Assembly (NCBI GenBank): GCA_022826745.1
Contig: JAJDUI010000014.1
Location: 1 to 64,000 of the forward strand
DNA length: 64,000 nt
DNA from: Thermoanaerobaculia bacterium
Lineage (GTDB): Bacteria; Acidobacteriota; Thermoanaerobaculia; Multivoradales; Multivoraceae
Direction: 5' to 3'
Positions 51,877 to 62,349 of the stretch are shown in pieces. Under the pieces are notes generated by a model. It did no database searches. It was not told the origin of the DNA and worked only from the letters and a program-made list of their open reading frames with translations. The position numbers and the translations under genes are program-made. Position 1 is the first letter of the stretch; each line of letters opens with the position of its first letter.

Positions 51877-53096
51877 CCCGCCACCGCCGTTCTGCCGGTC
51901 GCTTGAAGGCCCAGCAGCCGCTCGGCGTGGGCGAGCAGCGGTTCGCTCCCGGTGACCAGGCCGAACGGGCAGCCCGCCGCGTCGGCCGCCTGGCCGTCGC
52001 GCTCGTCGTCGCCCAGGAACGTCGTCCGGGTCAGGTCGAGATGGTGATCGCGCTGAGCCATGAAGAGCATCCCCGGCGCCGGCTTGCGGCACTCGCAGCC
52101 TTCGTCCCAGCCGTGGGGGCAGTAGTAGATGCGGTCGATCCGTCCACCTGCCTCCTCCGCCTCGTCGCAGAGACGCCGATGGACCGCGGCCAGGTCGTCC
52201 TCGGTCATTCGCCCCCGCGCGATCCCCGGCTGGTTCGACACGACGAGCACCCGCCAGCCGGCCCGGTTGAAGGCGGCGAGCGCCTCGCGGGCCCCCGGCA
52301 GCCAGCGGAGCTCTTCCGGCGTGCAGACGTACTCGGCCCTCGGCGGGCGCACGTTCAGCACGCCGTCGCGGTCGAGGATGATCGTCGGCGTGCGGGCGAA
52401 GAACGCCTCGGTCAGCGGCAACCGCTCGTGACCCCCGACGCTGTAGTAGCGGTGCTCGCTCCAGTAGGCGTGGAGCTGGCCGCGCGCGGTCAGCGCCGGG
52501 TAGACCGCCTCCTCGAACAGCTCCTGGTGATCCGGAAGCAGCGGCAGCACCGCCGACTTCTCGAGGATCGCGTAGCTGATCTCGACGCCGCTGAGCCCGG
52601 GCGTCGTCCGGCCGCGGTCGAAGACGGTCACGAAGCCGTCCTCGCCGACGATCACGCTGTCCCGGGTGTAGCCGTCGCGGTTCCCGTAGACGGTGATCTG
52701 CGCCGCCGCCCCGGACTCGACGTAGGCGCGCCACATCCGGTCGAACTGCATCGGCCAGTAGTTGTCGCAGTAGAGGAGCAGGAACCGCTCGTCGAGCTGC
52801 TCGGCCGCGTCCTTGACCCGGTGCGCCGTCAGGTCGTCCGGCCCCGTCACCCGGTGGCTGATCTCCACGCCGTAGGCCGAACCGTCACCGAAGTGGTCGA
52901 TCATCGCCTCGGCGCGGTAGCCGAGCAGCAGCAGGACGCGCTCGAAGCCCTGCTCGCGCAGCATGTCGACGACGTGGCCGAGGAAGGGCTTGCTGTGGAA
53001 CGGAATCAACGCCTTGGGCAGCGTGTCCGTAAGCGGCGCCAGACGGGTTCCCCGGCCACCGGCCAGGATCACGGCCTGGGTAGGTCGGGAGTGCAT
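51873..53096 (-). CDS. Nucleotidyltransferase fused to GmhB-like phosphatase
   Basis: A 407-aa two-domain protein. Residues 1-235 are a sugar-phosphate nucleotidyltransferase ([22 protein letters not shown], then YCDNYWPMQ with metal-binding Asp). Residues 238-400 are a HAD phosphatase: nucleophile D242 and D244 in ILDRDGVLN, the GmhB zinc loop C326-P-H328...C334-E-C336, K338, and D363/D364 in LGDDERD. Together they would dephosphorylate heptose 1,7-bisphosphate and then load the 1-phosphate onto a nucleotide. In characterised pathways GmhB and HddC are separate proteins. Confidence 0.85.
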   Translation of the reverse strand: MHSRPTQAVILAGGRGTRLAPLTDTLPKALIPFHSKPFLGHVVDMLREQGFERVLLLLGYRAEAMIDHFGDGSAYGVEISHRVTGPDDLTAHRVKDAAEQLDERFLLLYCDNYWPMQFDRMWRAYVESGAAAQITVYGNRDGYTRDSVIVGEDGFVTVFDRGRTTPGLSGVEISYAILEKSAVLPLLPDHQELFEEAVYPALTARGQLHAYWSEHRYYSVGGHERLPLTEAFFARTPTIILDRDGVLNVRPPRAEYVCTPEELRWLPGAREALAAFNRAGWRVLVVSNQPGIARGRMTEDDLAAVHRRLCDEAEEAGGRIDRIYYCPHGWDEGCECRKPAPGMLFMAQRDHHLDLTRTTFLGDDERDGQAADAAGCPFGLVTGSEPLLAHAERLLGLQATGRTAVAG

Positions 53097-53137
53097 CGTG
53101 GATCGATCGTTGGCGAGAAAGCCGCGCGCAGGCGAGA

Positions 53138-55615
53138 CTACCAACGACGAACGCGTTGACCGGCGGGGTCGTACATGGGTCGGACGGAGGCCTCGGCCGG
53201 AAAGCGGACGCCCGCCACCTCGATCTCGAAGCGGTCGGGCAGTTCGGGGAAGTCGGGCAACAGCGACATGCGGACGTAGCCGAGGCCGACGGCCGCTCCC
53301 AGGGTGTGGCCATAGCTCCCGGAGGTGACGTAGCCCGCGATCTCGTCTCCCAGCCAGATCGGTTCGTTGTGGTAGAGCAGGGGTTGCGGATCCCGGAGTC
53401 TGAACTGGACCAGGCGCTTCGCGATGCCGCTCTCCTTCTGCCCGAGCAGCGCCTCGCGGCCGATGAAGCCGCCGGGCTTGTCGAACCGGACGGCAAACCC
53501 GAGACCCGCTTCGAGCGGCGAGTCCTGATCGGTGATGTCGTGGCCCCAGTGGCGGTAGGCCTTCTCGATGCGCAGGGAGTCCAGGGCGTGGAAACCGGCA
53601 TGGACGAGGTCGAACGCCTCGCCGGCCGCCACGATCTCGTCGTAGACGCCGGCCGCAAACTCCGTGGGGACGTAGAGCTCCCAACCGAGTTCGCCGACGT
53701 AGGTGATGCGCGATGCCCGCACCAGGCCGTAGCCCAGCTCGATCTCGCGGCTGGTCGCGAACGGGAACGCCTCGTTTGCCAGGTCCGCCGGCGTCAGGGA
53801 CTGCAGGAGTGCGCGCGAGTTCGGCCCCATCAGGGAGATGACGCCCAGCGCCGAGGTCACGTTCACGAGCACGCAGTGCGCGTCGCCCGGAATGTGCGCC
53901 CTGAGCCAGTGAAAGTCCCGCACTTCGGAGGTCACAGCGGTGACGATCAGGTAGCAGTCTTCCGCCAGGCGCGTCACCGTGAGATCCGCCTCGATGCCGC
54001 CGCGCTCGTTCAGCCACTGGGTGTAGACGATGCGGCCGGGCGGCACGTCGACGTCGTTGGCGCAGACCCGGTTGAGCACCCTGGCCGCGTCCCGGCCCTC
54101 CAGGCGGAACTTCGCGAACGACGACTGGTCGAACAGCCCCACGTTCTCGCGCACGGCCCGATGTTCCGCTGCCGAGTACTCGAACCAGTTCTGGCGCCCG
54201 TAGCTGTACTCGTAGCGGGCCGGAAAGCCGGCCGGCGCGTACCAGTTCGGCCGCTCCCAGCCGGCGAGCTCCCCGTAACACGCGCCGGCCGCCGCCAGGC
54301 GCTCGTACAGCGGCGACCGACGCACTCCCCGCGCCGTCTCGAACTGTCGATACGGGTAGTGCATGGCGTAGAGAAGACCCAGACTCTCGGAGACCCGTTC
54401 GCGCAAGTACCTGCGGTTGCCCTGGAAGGGCAGATTGCGGCGCACGTCGACTTCCCAGAGATCGGCCGGCGGATGCCCTTCGAGAATCCACTCGGCAACG
54501 ACCTTGCCGATCCCGCCCGCGGACTGGATGCCGATCGAGTTCAGGCCGGCCGCGACGAAGCAGTTCTCGCACTCGGGCGCCTGGCCGAGGTGGTAGCGGA
54601 CATCGGGCGTGAAGCTCTCCGGGCCGCAGAAGAACTGCACGACATCGGCCGCCTGGAGGGCCGGCATGCGCTCCCTGGCGCCGCGAAGCAACGGCTCGAA
54701 GTGCTCGTGGTTGACGGCGATCTGGTCGAAGCAGAAGTCCTCGGGGATGCCGTCCATGCCCCAGGGCCGCGCCTTCGGCTCGAAGACGCCGACGATCAGC
54801 TTGCCCGCGTCGTAGCGGAAGTACGAGATGGCGTCGTAGTCCCGCACGACGGGCATGTGCGCATCGAGTCCGTCGACGGAGTCGAAGCGGACGTAGTAGT
54901 GCTCGCAGGCGTGCAGCGGGACGTTGACGCCGATGGATCCGGCCAGCTCCCGGGTCCACATGCCGGCGCAGAGGACGACGCAGTCGGCATCGATGTCCCC
55001 CTGGTCCGTGGTGACGCCGACAACACGCCCGCCGGCGGTGCGAACGGCGGTCACCGGCGCCTCCTCGACGATCCGGGCGCCGGCGGCGCGGGCGCCCGCG
55101 GCCAGCGCCAGCGTGACGTCCGTCGGGTTCGCGTAGCCGTCGCCGGGAATGTGCAGTCCGCCCAGCAGGTCGGAGGTCTCGAGCAGCGGCACGCGTTCCG
55201 CGATCGTCTTCGCCGTCACCACGTCGACCTGCAGTCCGACCACCTTCGCCAGCGACGCGCCGCGCTGGAGTTCCTCGAAGCGCTCCGGGTCGGCGGTGAC
55301 CGAAAGGGAGCCGCAGCGGCGATAACCCGTCGCCTGGCCGGTTTCCCGCTCGAGGCGAGCGTAGAGCTCGCTCGTGTAGCGGGCGAGGTTCGTCATCGCG
55401 ACCGACTGCCGCAGCTGGCCGAGCAGGCCGGCGGCATGCCATGTGGTGCCGGACGTGATCCGCCGGCGCTCGAGAAGCAACACATCGGAGCGGCCCGAGC
55501 GCGCGAGATGGTAGGCGACCGAACAGCCGATCACGCCGCCGCCGATGACGATCACGCCCGCGCGGCGCGGCAACGGGGGCTGCGCCGCGGAGCCCGGCGC
55601 GGCGGATGGAGCCAT
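53138..55615 (-). CDS. FAD-dependent oxidoreductase with GcvT-like domain
   Basis: An 825-aa protein of the dimethylglycine/sarcosine dehydrogenase layout. The N-terminal FAD domain has VIVIGGGVIGCSVAYHLARSG and LERRRITSGTTWHAAGLL, where the His near residue 65 is the usual covalent-flavin or catalytic site. The middle FAO region contains NSIGIQSAGGIGKVVAEWI. The C-terminal half is a glycine-cleavage T-type folate domain (FDQSSFAKFRLEGRDAARVLNRVCANDV, then GLGYVRMSLL). It likely oxidises an N-methyl amine and passes the one-carbon unit to tetrahydrofolate. It is not obviously linked to the glycan genes on either side. Confidence 0.85.
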   Translation of the reverse strand: MAPSAAPGSAAQPPLPRRAGVIVIGGGVIGCSVAYHLARSGRSDVLLLERRRITSGTTWHAAGLLGQLRQSVAMTNLARYTSELYARLERETGQATGYRRCGSLSVTADPERFEELQRGASLAKVVGLQVDVVTAKTIAERVPLLETSDLLGGLHIPGDGYANPTDVTLALAAGARAAGARIVEEAPVTAVRTAGGRVVGVTTDQGDIDADCVVLCAGMWTRELAGSIGVNVPLHACEHYYVRFDSVDGLDAHMPVVRDYDAISYFRYDAGKLIVGVFEPKARPWGMDGIPEDFCFDQIAVNHEHFEPLLRGARERMPALQAADVVQFFCGPESFTPDVRYHLGQAPECENCFVAAGLNSIGIQSAGGIGKVVAEWILEGHPPADLWEVDVRRNLPFQGNRRYLRERVSESLGLLYAMHYPYRQFETARGVRRSPLYERLAAAGACYGELAGWERPNWYAPAGFPARYEYSYGRQNWFEYSAAEHRAVRENVGLFDQSSFAKFRLEGRDAARVLNRVCANDVDVPPGRIVYTQWLNERGGIEADLTVTRLAEDCYLIVTAVTSEVRDFHWLRAHIPGDAHCVLVNVTSALGVISLMGPNSRALLQSLTPADLANEAFPFATSREIELGYGLVRASRITYVGELGWELYVPTEFAAGVYDEIVAAGEAFDLVHAGFHALDSLRIEKAYRHWGHDITDQDSPLEAGLGFAVRFDKPGGFIGREALLGQKESGIAKRLVQFRLRDPQPLLYHNEPIWLGDEIAGYVTSGSYGHTLGAAVGLGYVRMSLLPDFPELPDRFEIEVAGVRFPAEASVRPMYDPAGQRVRRW

Positions 55616-55703
55616 GGTCGCGCAGCGTACTCCAGCGGCCTGGCGCGCTCATCCAGGCCGGCGACCGCCTCCTCCACCGGCTGCTAGTCTCCGAAGGGTT
55701 GCC

Positions 55704-57137
55704 ATGCGATGTTGCCGCCTGCAAGCGCTGGCCCTCCTTCCACTTGCAGCGCTGGTGCTGGCCTGCGGCGCCGGCCCCGAACCGTCGTCCGAACCCGCGG
55801 CCGAACCGCCGCGACGCGTCTTCCTGATCACGGTCGACACGCTGCGCGCCGACCACCTGGGCTGGCACGGCTATCCGCGCGACACGAGTCCGCGGCTCGA
55901 CGAGTGGGTCGAACGCGGAATCGTCTTCGAGCGGGCGATCGTCCAGTGGCCGAAGACCGGCCCGTCGTTCGCCTCGATGTTCACGAGCCTCTATCCGCAC
56001 ACGACGGGACTGATCAACCGGGCCGCGCAGACGATCCCCGACGACTACCTCGCGCTGCCGGCCTGGTTCCAGGAACGCGGCTTCACGACGGCGGCCGTGA
56101 TCTCCAACCCGGTGCTGAGCCGGGAACTCGGCTGGGGCCGCGGCTTCGACCACTACGAGCAGACCTGGGTCGACCAGGCGACTCTCGACGCCGTCGACGA
56201 ACTCCCGATCGAGCAGCGGCCGATGGCGTTCCGGCGCCATGTGTGGGCCGATCGCGTGAACGAACTGGCAGAACCCCTGCTCGCCTCGCTGGCCTCGGAG
56301 GAACGGTTGTTCGTCTGGCTGCACTACACCGACCCGCACGCCCCCTACCTGCTCCAGCCCGGAACCGGGAACCCGTTTCTCGACGACGAGTACTACACGG
56401 GCGACGAGGTCGTCGACCTGACCGGCGCCGAGGGGCGGGCTCTCGGAGACCAGCGCGAGCTTCGCTACTACGTCGCACAGTACGACGCGAACGTCTGGGT
56501 GACCGACCGGGCGATCGGCGCGATCCTGGACGAGATCAAGGTACTCGGCATGGAGGACGGGAGCCTCTTCGTCATGACGTCCGACCACGGCGAGGAACTG
56601 GCCGAGCACGGCGTCCCCTTCGAGCACGGTCCGGTGCCGTACAACAGCAGCGTCCACGTGCCGCTGGCCGTCGTCGGCGAGCCGTGGGTCGGCGCCGGCA
56701 AGCGCGTCGAGCAGCCGGTCGAGCTGATCGGCCTCTTCCCCACCCTGGTCGAACTGCTGGGCGAAGCGATGCCCGAGGGCTTCGAGGGCCGGAGCTGGCT
56801 GCCTCTCCTGGCCGGCCGGACGGGGACCGAAGAGGACGCCGATCCGGTCGCTTTCGCCGACGCCGGGGCCTACCAGCGCCACCTGCGGAGCATCCAGGAC
56901 CAGGAGTGGCAACTCGTCCTCCGTCCTCCGACCAGGGAGCGCGAGAAGCCGCTGGTCGAGATCTACCACCTGCCGTCCGATCCGCTGCAACTCAACGACG
57001 TGGCCTCCGAGTTTCCCGAGGTCCGGGACCGGCTGGGCCGCCAGCTCAGCAGGTGGATTCGCGATTCGCCGGAGAACGTCTCGCCTCACACCGAGGCGGC
57101 GCGCAAGGCGCTCGAGGCGATGGGCTACCTGGAGTGA
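55704..57137 (+). CDS. Sulfatase-superfamily lipoprotein with Thr at the nucleophile position
   Basis: 477 aa from the ATG at 55704, with a lipoprotein signal (lipobox LVLAC). Alkaline-phosphatase/sulfatase landmarks: FLITVDTLRADHLGWHGYP, KTGPSFASMFTSLYPHTTGL, WLHYTDPHAPYL and FVMTSDHGEELAEHG (metal Asp-His). At the position of the sulfatase formylglycine Cys/Ser ([CS]xPSR) the sequence has T-G-P-S-F, so a formylglycine sulfatase mechanism is unlikely; Thr nucleophiles are known in phosphoethanolamine and lipoteichoic-acid enzymes of the same fold. It starts a coupled row of glycan genes and may modify a surface glycan or lipid. Confidence 0.8.
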   Translation: MRCCRLQALALLPLAALVLACGAGPEPSSEPAAEPPRRVFLITVDTLRADHLGWHGYPRDTSPRLDEWVERGIVFERAIVQWPKTGPSFASMFTSLYPHTTGLINRAAQTIPDDYLALPAWFQERGFTTAAVISNPVLSRELGWGRGFDHYEQTWVDQATLDAVDELPIEQRPMAFRRHVWADRVNELAEPLLASLASEERLFVWLHYTDPHAPYLLQPGTGNPFLDDEYYTGDEVVDLTGAEGRALGDQRELRYYVAQYDANVWVTDRAIGAILDEIKVLGMEDGSLFVMTSDHGEELAEHGVPFEHGPVPYNSSVHVPLAVVGEPWVGAGKRVEQPVELIGLFPTLVELLGEAMPEGFEGRSWLPLLAGRTGTEEDADPVAFADAGAYQRHLRSIQDQEWQLVLRPPTREREKPLVEIYHLPSDPLQLNDVASEFPEVRDRLGRQLSRWIRDSPENVSPHTEAARKALEAMGYLE

Positions 57138-58039
57138 CGGAGGACGAGGCAGGGCCGCCGCCGTTCGCCATCGAGCGGGTCAGCGTCATCATCCCCTGCC
57201 TGAACGCCGCCTCGACCCTCGGCGCGCAGCTCGAAGCGCTCGGCCGGCAAAGCTGGCGGGGCGACGTCGAGGTGCTGGTGGGCGACAACGGGTCGACCGA
57301 CGGCTCCGTCGAACTCGCCGAGTCGCACAGCGACCGGCTCCCCGGACTTCGCATCCTGAGCGCGGCTGAGCGCGGCGGTCCCGCTCACGCGAAGAACGTC
57401 GCGGCCGCGGCGGCGACGGGCGACGTACTCCTGTTCTGCGACGCGGACGACGAAGTCGCCGATGGCTGGATCGACGGTCTGGTCCGTGAACTGAAGAGCT
57501 ACGAGGCCGCGGCGAGCCGGCACGAGATCGAACGGCTGAACAGCGAGCAGGCCCGCCGTCTGCACGGCGACGCGGCGCAGCGGCACGGCCTGCCCGCATA
57601 CACGAACCCGCCCTTCCTCGACCACGCCGGCGGCTGCGGCCTGGGCGTCCGGCGCCACGTCTTCGAAGAGCTCGGCGGCTTCGACGAGGAGTACGTCGCG
57701 CTGGAGGACACCGACTTCTGCTGGCGCCTGCAACTCGCCGGCCACCGCCTCGTCTTCGCTCCCGGTGCGGTCGTCCACGTGCGGTTCCCCGCGACCCTTC
57801 GGGGCGCCTTCCGGCAGGCGGCGGGCTACGGGCGCTACAACGTGTACATCTACACGCGGTACCGGTCGCGAGGCATGCCGCGGCTACCGGCGCTGCCGGG
57901 CCTGCTGCGGCTCGGATCGCTGGTGTTGCGCAGTCCGCAGCTTCTGTCGAAGTCGACGCGCGGCCGGTGGATCTGGCTCGCCGGCTGGCGCCTGGGTCGG
58001 CTACTGGGCTGCCTCCGCTACCGTACGACCGCGTTCTAG
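57134..58039 (+). CDS. Family 2 glycosyltransferase
   Basis: 301 aa from a GTG at 57134 overlapping the sulfatase-like stop (GTGA). VSVIIPCLNAASTLGAQLEALGRQSW and GDNGSTDGSVELA open the GT-A fold; LLFCDADDEVADGWIDGL carries the DxD metal site; GGCGLGVRRHVFEELGGFDEEYVALEDTDFCWRLQLAGH is the acceptor-side motif. A short hydrophobic C terminus may bind the membrane. It transfers a sugar in the surface-glycan pathway. Confidence 0.87.
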   Translation: MTEDEAGPPPFAIERVSVIIPCLNAASTLGAQLEALGRQSWRGDVEVLVGDNGSTDGSVELAESHSDRLPGLRILSAAERGGPAHAKNVAAAAATGDVLLFCDADDEVADGWIDGLVRELKSYEAAASRHEIERLNSEQARRLHGDAAQRHGLPAYTNPPFLDHAGGCGLGVRRHVFEELGGFDEEYVALEDTDFCWRLQLAGHRLVFAPGAVVHVRFPATLRGAFRQAAGYGRYNVYIYTRYRSRGMPRLPALPGLLRLGSLVLRSPQLLSKSTRGRWIWLAGWRLGRLLGCLRYRTTAF

Positions 58040-58042
58040 CCC

Positions 58043-59509
58043 GTGGAATCGAAACCGCATCAAGACCCGGCCGAGACGGGCGCCAAGCAGCGGCTGCTGC
58101 ATTCCTCGATCAGCGCCTACGGCTCGATGTTCGTGCGGCTGCTGCTCGCCTTCGCTGCCCGTGCTCTCCTGGCCCGGCTCATCCTGCCGGACGTCCACGG
58201 ACTCTTCGCGCTCGCCCTGCAGTTCGTCGTCATGGCCTCGGCGATCCGCGACGTGGGCCTGACGCACCACCTGATGCGCGACCCGCGCGAGTCCTACGGC
58301 ACCGTCCTGGCCTGGAGCGTCGGCGTCGGCAGCGCCATGGCGGTCCTCCTGCTCGCTCTCGCGAACGTCTTCTCCTACCTGAATCCGGACCTGCCCGGCG
58401 TACTGCGGGCGATGGCGATATGGATCGTCATCGACGCCGTCATCATGGTCTACCGCACCTTCTTCGAGCGGCGGCTTCGGATCCGTGAGATCGCCGGCTT
58501 CGAGATTCTGCGCAGCCTGGTGTACGGCCTGATCGCGGTCGGCCTCGCCCATCTCGGCGCCGGCGTCTGGGCCTTCGTCGGCGGAGAGCTGCTGGCCTCC
58601 GCTCTCTTCGCGCTCCTGTTGCTGTGGCGGGCGCGCGGCCAGGTGCCGCTGGCAGTCGACTGGCAGAGACTCCCCAACCTGATCAGAGCGAGCCGCTACC
58701 TGTTCGTCGTGTGGGCCGCGAGCCAGGTCTTCCACCGCGTCGACATCTACTTCATCGAGATCTTCTCGACCACGACCTCCGTCGGTTACTACGAGGCGGC
58801 CTACTACTTCGCCTTCCTGGTCGCGCTGACCGTGACCCCGAGGCCGCTGCTGCCGGCGCTGGTCGAGTTTCGCGAGAACGCCGCGGAGTTCGCGGAAACG
58901 CTGCGTCTGGGCACCCTCGCCTTCCTCGCCGGAATCGTCGTCTCGGCCTACTTCCTGTTCTTCAATGCCGAGAAGGCGGTCGAACTGGTGCTCGGTCCCG
59001 AGTGGGCCGGCACGGTTCCGTTGCTTCGCGTCCTCTGCCTCGTGCCCCTGATCGACGTCTTCACCACCACCGGCGGCGAAGCGCTCAAGGTACGGAACCG
59101 TGACCGCCTCTGGCTGACCACCGTCGTGCTGAACATGCTCGCGATCGTCGGTTTCGGCTTCTTCTTCACCTACCTTTGGGGCCCCATCGGCATGGCCTGG
59201 GCGAACTTCCTGCGCGTCGGCAGCCTGTTGATGTTCTTCAAGGTGCTCGGCATCTTCGCGGGCCGGCGGCGGCGGCTGGTGGGCAGCCTGGCCCAGGTCT
59301 ACCTGCTGCCGCTCCCCTTCTTCGTGGCTGCGGCGGCGCTGCTGCCGGCGGGAAGCTGGGGTCGGCTGCTCGCCAGCGTCGCGGCGGCGGCGCTCGGCGG
59401 CGGTCTGCTGGCGCTTCGCTTCCTGCCCGACTACCGGCGGTTCTTCCGGCGTGCGCAGACCGCGCCGGCCGGCATGACCGGCGACCCGGACAGCGGAACG
59501 CCTTCGTGA
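58043..59509 (+). CDS. Wzx-like polysaccharide flippase
   Basis: A 488-aa membrane protein starting at GTG (58043), 3 nt after the glycosyltransferase stop. About 12 hydrophobic segments, including [36 protein letters not shown] at the start, match the MOP/polysaccharide-transport superfamily. It would move lipid-linked sugars across the inner membrane. It is coupled to the next gene by GTGA. Confidence 0.83.
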   Translation: MESKPHQDPAETGAKQRLLHSSISAYGSMFVRLLLAFAARALLARLILPDVHGLFALALQFVVMASAIRDVGLTHHLMRDPRESYGTVLAWSVGVGSAMAVLLLALANVFSYLNPDLPGVLRAMAIWIVIDAVIMVYRTFFERRLRIREIAGFEILRSLVYGLIAVGLAHLGAGVWAFVGGELLASALFALLLLWRARGQVPLAVDWQRLPNLIRASRYLFVVWAASQVFHRVDIYFIEIFSTTTSVGYYEAAYYFAFLVALTVTPRPLLPALVEFRENAAEFAETLRLGTLAFLAGIVVSAYFLFFNAEKAVELVLGPEWAGTVPLLRVLCLVPLIDVFTTTGGEALKVRNRDRLWLTTVVLNMLAIVGFGFFFTYLWGPIGMAWANFLRVGSLLMFFKVLGIFAGRRRRLVGSLAQVYLLPLPFFVAAAALLPAGSWGRLLASVAAAALGGGLLALRFLPDYRRFFRRAQTAPAGMTGDPDSGTPS

Positions 59510-61059
59510 CGGACCGCCGGACGCTGCGACTCCTCGGTGCGTCCGTGGCGGCGCTGCCGTTGCTGACCCTCCTGTTCCTTCCGATTCGCACGATCGACGA
59601 CGCGTTCATCACGTTCCGGTATGCCCGCAACCTGGCTTCGGGCAACGGCCTCGTCTTCAACCTCGGCGAGCGGGTCGAAGGGGTCACGAGCCTGTCGTGG
59701 ACCCTGCTGCTCGCGGCAGTCGAGACGCTTCGCCTGCCGGTCGAGCCGGCGGCGTTCGCGCTCGGCGTGGCCTTCGCGCTGCTGGCGCTGCGCGAGTCGT
59801 ACCTCCTCGGCCGTGGCCTCGGCGCCTCCGCCGGCGCCTGCCTCGCCGCGGTCGCGCTGGTGGCGGTCCACGGCCGCTTCTGGCTCGTCGCCGGCAACGG
59901 ACTGGAGGGCGGGCTGTTCGCGTTTCTGGCCGTCCTCGTCGCGCGCAAGACGATCGAGGAAGCAGACGCCCGGTTGATCGGAGTCCTCCTGGGGCTGCTG
60001 TTCATGACCCGGCCCGAGAGCCTGCTCGTCCTGCTGGTCGTCCTCGGCTACCAGGTGCTCGCGAAGGGCGCCGCCGACGAGAGAGCCGGCGTCGTCCGCC
60101 GCGCCAGCCTGATCGCCGTGGCGGCCGCGGTCGTCCTGGGGGCCGTGACGATCTGGCGGCTCGCCTACTACGGCGCTCCGCTGCCGAACTCGGTGGCCGC
60201 CAAGTCCGCGCTCTCGGCGGGGCTGGACACACTGCTGGCGAACCTCGGCCCGGGTCTCCTGTACACCGTCCGCTTCGAGATCGCGCATGCGCCGCTGATC
60301 CTCGGCGCGGCCATCGCCCTTATCCTCGCTCCGAAAGCGAAGGCCCTCTGGTTCTGCCTGCTCCTCGTAGCGGCGGAGCTGCCGGCCGTTTTCGTCAACG
60401 GTGGTGACTGGATGCCTCACTACCGCCTGCTGACCGTGTTCGCGCCGGTCCTGGCGGCTCCGCTGGCGGTCTGCCTCTCGCGAGCGTTCGAGGACTGGGA
60501 CACGCCAGGCTCCGCGAGACGGCGCTCAGCCTGGGTGCTCGCCCTGCTGACCGTGAGTGCCGTCGTCATGCTCAGCCGCAGCCCCTGGGAGGCCACGCCC
60601 GGCCCCCGCTTCACCTTCCACCCGATCACGAGCTGCTACCAGTTCATGGCGACGCGCCTGAAGCCCCACCTGGCGTCCGACGACATCGCCGCCGCCGAGG
60701 CAGTCGGGCTGTTCGGCTGGATCCTCGACGAAACCACGATTCACGACCCCCTCGGCCTGACCTCCGCCCACCACGCCCGCCACGGCGACTACCACCTGAA
60801 CTGGGGCAAGACGGACTACGACCACCTCCACCAGGTCCGCCCCGCCGTCCTCGTGCTCCACGAGGGCTCGGTCGTGACCCCCGGGAAGATCGACCGCGGC
60901 ACCGGCGGCCGCTTCGCCCGCGACTACTCCGCCTGGTTCGTCAGCCAGCAGCCGCCCTGCGCGCCGTACCGGCTGATCGTCTACATCGACAACGACCGGC
61001 TCGACCGGCTCCGACCCGCGCTCGACGGCCTGACGATCGAGCCGTTGCCGGCCGGCTAG
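59506..61059 (+). CDS. Polytopic GT-C-like membrane protein
   Basis: 517 aa from a GTG overlapping the flippase stop. About ten hydrophobic helices follow a first-loop motif [25 protein letters not shown], which carries the acidic pair typical of GT-C (PMT/ArnT-like) lipid-linked sugar transferases, and [14 protein letters not shown]. The C-terminal 130 aa are soluble. It could attach a sugar or act in chain length or export control; the donor is unknown. Last gene of the row that begins with the sulfatase-like gene. Confidence 0.72.
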   Translation: MTDRRTLRLLGASVAALPLLTLLFLPIRTIDDAFITFRYARNLASGNGLVFNLGERVEGVTSLSWTLLLAAVETLRLPVEPAAFALGVAFALLALRESYLLGRGLGASAGACLAAVALVAVHGRFWLVAGNGLEGGLFAFLAVLVARKTIEEADARLIGVLLGLLFMTRPESLLVLLVVLGYQVLAKGAADERAGVVRRASLIAVAAAVVLGAVTIWRLAYYGAPLPNSVAAKSALSAGLDTLLANLGPGLLYTVRFEIAHAPLILGAAIALILAPKAKALWFCLLLVAAELPAVFVNGGDWMPHYRLLTVFAPVLAAPLAVCLSRAFEDWDTPGSARRRSAWVLALLTVSAVVMLSRSPWEATPGPRFTFHPITSCYQFMATRLKPHLASDDIAAAEAVGLFGWILDETTIHDPLGLTSAHHARHGDYHLNWGKTDYDHLHQVRPAVLVLHEGSVVTPGKIDRGTGGRFARDYSAWFVSQQPPCAPYRLIVYIDNDRLDRLRPALDGLTIEPLPAG

Positions 61060-61065
61060 CGCAGC

Positions 61066-62007
61066 TCACGCGGCCGGCAACCGCCGACGGAGCCAGATCG
61101 AGCCGAAGTGGGTGTCGTAGTCCTCGACCTCGACCGGGCGGTAGCCGGGAATCGTCCGTTCCAGGAAGGGCTCGTCGAAGTGGCGGATCATCGGCGCCGA
61201 CAGCAGCAACTCGAACTCCCGGTTGAAGCTCAGGAAAGCCTGGAGGACCATGGCCTCCGTGCGGTAGAGCGGCCACTTGGCGCGGAAGATGTACTGCTCG
61301 GCCGGATACGGCGTGTTGTACGGAAAGTGAATGTCGTGAACGTGAACCACGACGCCCGGCCGCAGCCGCGGCAGCACCTCGAGAAAGAGAAACGCAACGT
61401 CGCCGCCGAGCTTCAGCACGTGGGTCGAATCGATGAACAGCACGTCGCCGGCTTCCAGAGCCTCGAAGAGCCCCAGGTCCGCCGCCTCCACCTTCGAGAC
61501 CACCGCATGGACGGCGGGCTCGCGCAGCTCGTTCAGCCGCCCGGTCGGGAACGGGTCGACGCAGGTCATCTCACACCCGCGACCGTCACGGCCGTTCGCC
61601 GCCGCAGCAAGCCACGCGTAGTAGGTCGAAAGACCGGACCCGATCTCGACGTAACGCGCCGGCCGGAGATCCCGCACCATGAGGTACGTCGTCAGAGCGT
61701 CGATCACCGGGAAGCCGGGGCCGTAACCCAGCTCCCGGATCTCGCCGTGCGGCGGCAGTTTCCCGAACTCACCGCCATGAGTCTCGACCAGAGCTTCCAG
61801 AAGCGATTTCATCGCCTCCAGGTCGTAGTCGACACCCACCAGCTCGCTCGGCCGGTCCCAGGACTCCCGGGAAGCCGCGACCTCCGACAGCACCGGCAAC
61901 GGCGAATAGAAGTCTGCCGTACGCGCTACGTTCCACCCCAACTTGCGCAACGCAGCGAACAGGGCCGCGTGTAGCCGCCGATAGATCGTCCTCAACACCT
62001 TCACCAT
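61066..62007 (-). CDS. Class I SAM-dependent methyltransferase-like protein
   Basis: 313 aa from the ATG at 62007 (MVKVLRTIYRRLHAALF); the open frame upstream crosses a repeat region and is rejected. An N-terminal helical region precedes a Rossmann domain with YVEIGSGLSTYYAWLA (SAM motif I), CVDPFPTGRLNEL, DVLFIDSTHVLKLGGDVAFLFLEVLPRLRPGVVVHVHDIHFPY and LSAPMIRHFDEPFLE, similar to class I methyltransferase or cephalosporin-hydroxylase-like proteins of glycan clusters. It converges with the GT-C-like gene. The substrate is unknown. Confidence 0.75.
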   Translation of the reverse strand: MVKVLRTIYRRLHAALFAALRKLGWNVARTADFYSPLPVLSEVAASRESWDRPSELVGVDYDLEAMKSLLEALVETHGGEFGKLPPHGEIRELGYGPGFPVIDALTTYLMVRDLRPARYVEIGSGLSTYYAWLAAAANGRDGRGCEMTCVDPFPTGRLNELREPAVHAVVSKVEAADLGLFEALEAGDVLFIDSTHVLKLGGDVAFLFLEVLPRLRPGVVVHVHDIHFPYNTPYPAEQYIFRAKWPLYRTEAMVLQAFLSFNREFELLLSAPMIRHFDEPFLERTIPGYRPVEVEDYDTHFGSIWLRRRLPAA

Positions 62008-62110
62008 CAGACGCCGACGATAGCCCGTCCGGCGACCAAGGAGCGAGGCTTCGCCTCGCGCGTCTATCCCGGGCGACGCCGCTTCGCAGCATCGCCCGTC
62101 AGGCCGGCGA

Positions 62111-62132
62111 GGGCGCCGGCGCACCCAGTGTG
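62111..62132. repeat. 22-bp segment shared with 44250-44271
   Basis: The core GGCGCCGGCGCACCCAGTGT plus one base on each side is identical at 44250-44271, inside the leader of the PQQ-like gene. A shorter relative (GGCCGGCGCACC) occurs near 49270. It lies just left of repeat element copy 3 and may be a small dispersed repeat. Confidence 0.5.
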
Positions 62133-62138
62133 AACCGA

Positions 62139-62340
62139 CGACGTCCAGCCTGCGGCGGGGTCCGGAGGGGAGGGTCCCAGCGGGCTAGAGGCCAGCGACT
62201 GCCGAGAGCGCACGGCCAACCACAGCCGCCCGGAGCGCAGCCGACCGCAGCGAGCGCCAGGTCCCTCCATCCACCACGAGGGCGCAAGCGTCCGTCTGGG
62301 ACCCTCCCCTCCGGACCCCGCCGCAGGCGGGTGCCAGCGC
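62139..62340. repeat. Inverted-arm repeat element, copy 3
   Basis: The arms pair over about 31 bp, with a perfect 17-bp inner part at 62162-62178 and 62298-62314, the same arm sequence as copy 1. The interior carries GCAGCCGACCGCAGCGAGCG, one change from the other copies. It fills most of the 342-nt gap between the methyltransferase and TonB receptor genes, both minus strand. Confidence 0.78.
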
Positions 62341-62349
62341 CGCTAGCCG

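Noticed and set aside
53097..57089. Upstream extension of the nucleotidyltransferase frame across the whole FAD oxidoreductase and sulfatase regions
   Set aside because: The extension is out of frame with both well-supported genes there; the real start is the ATG at 53096, in front of the LAGGRGTRL motif.
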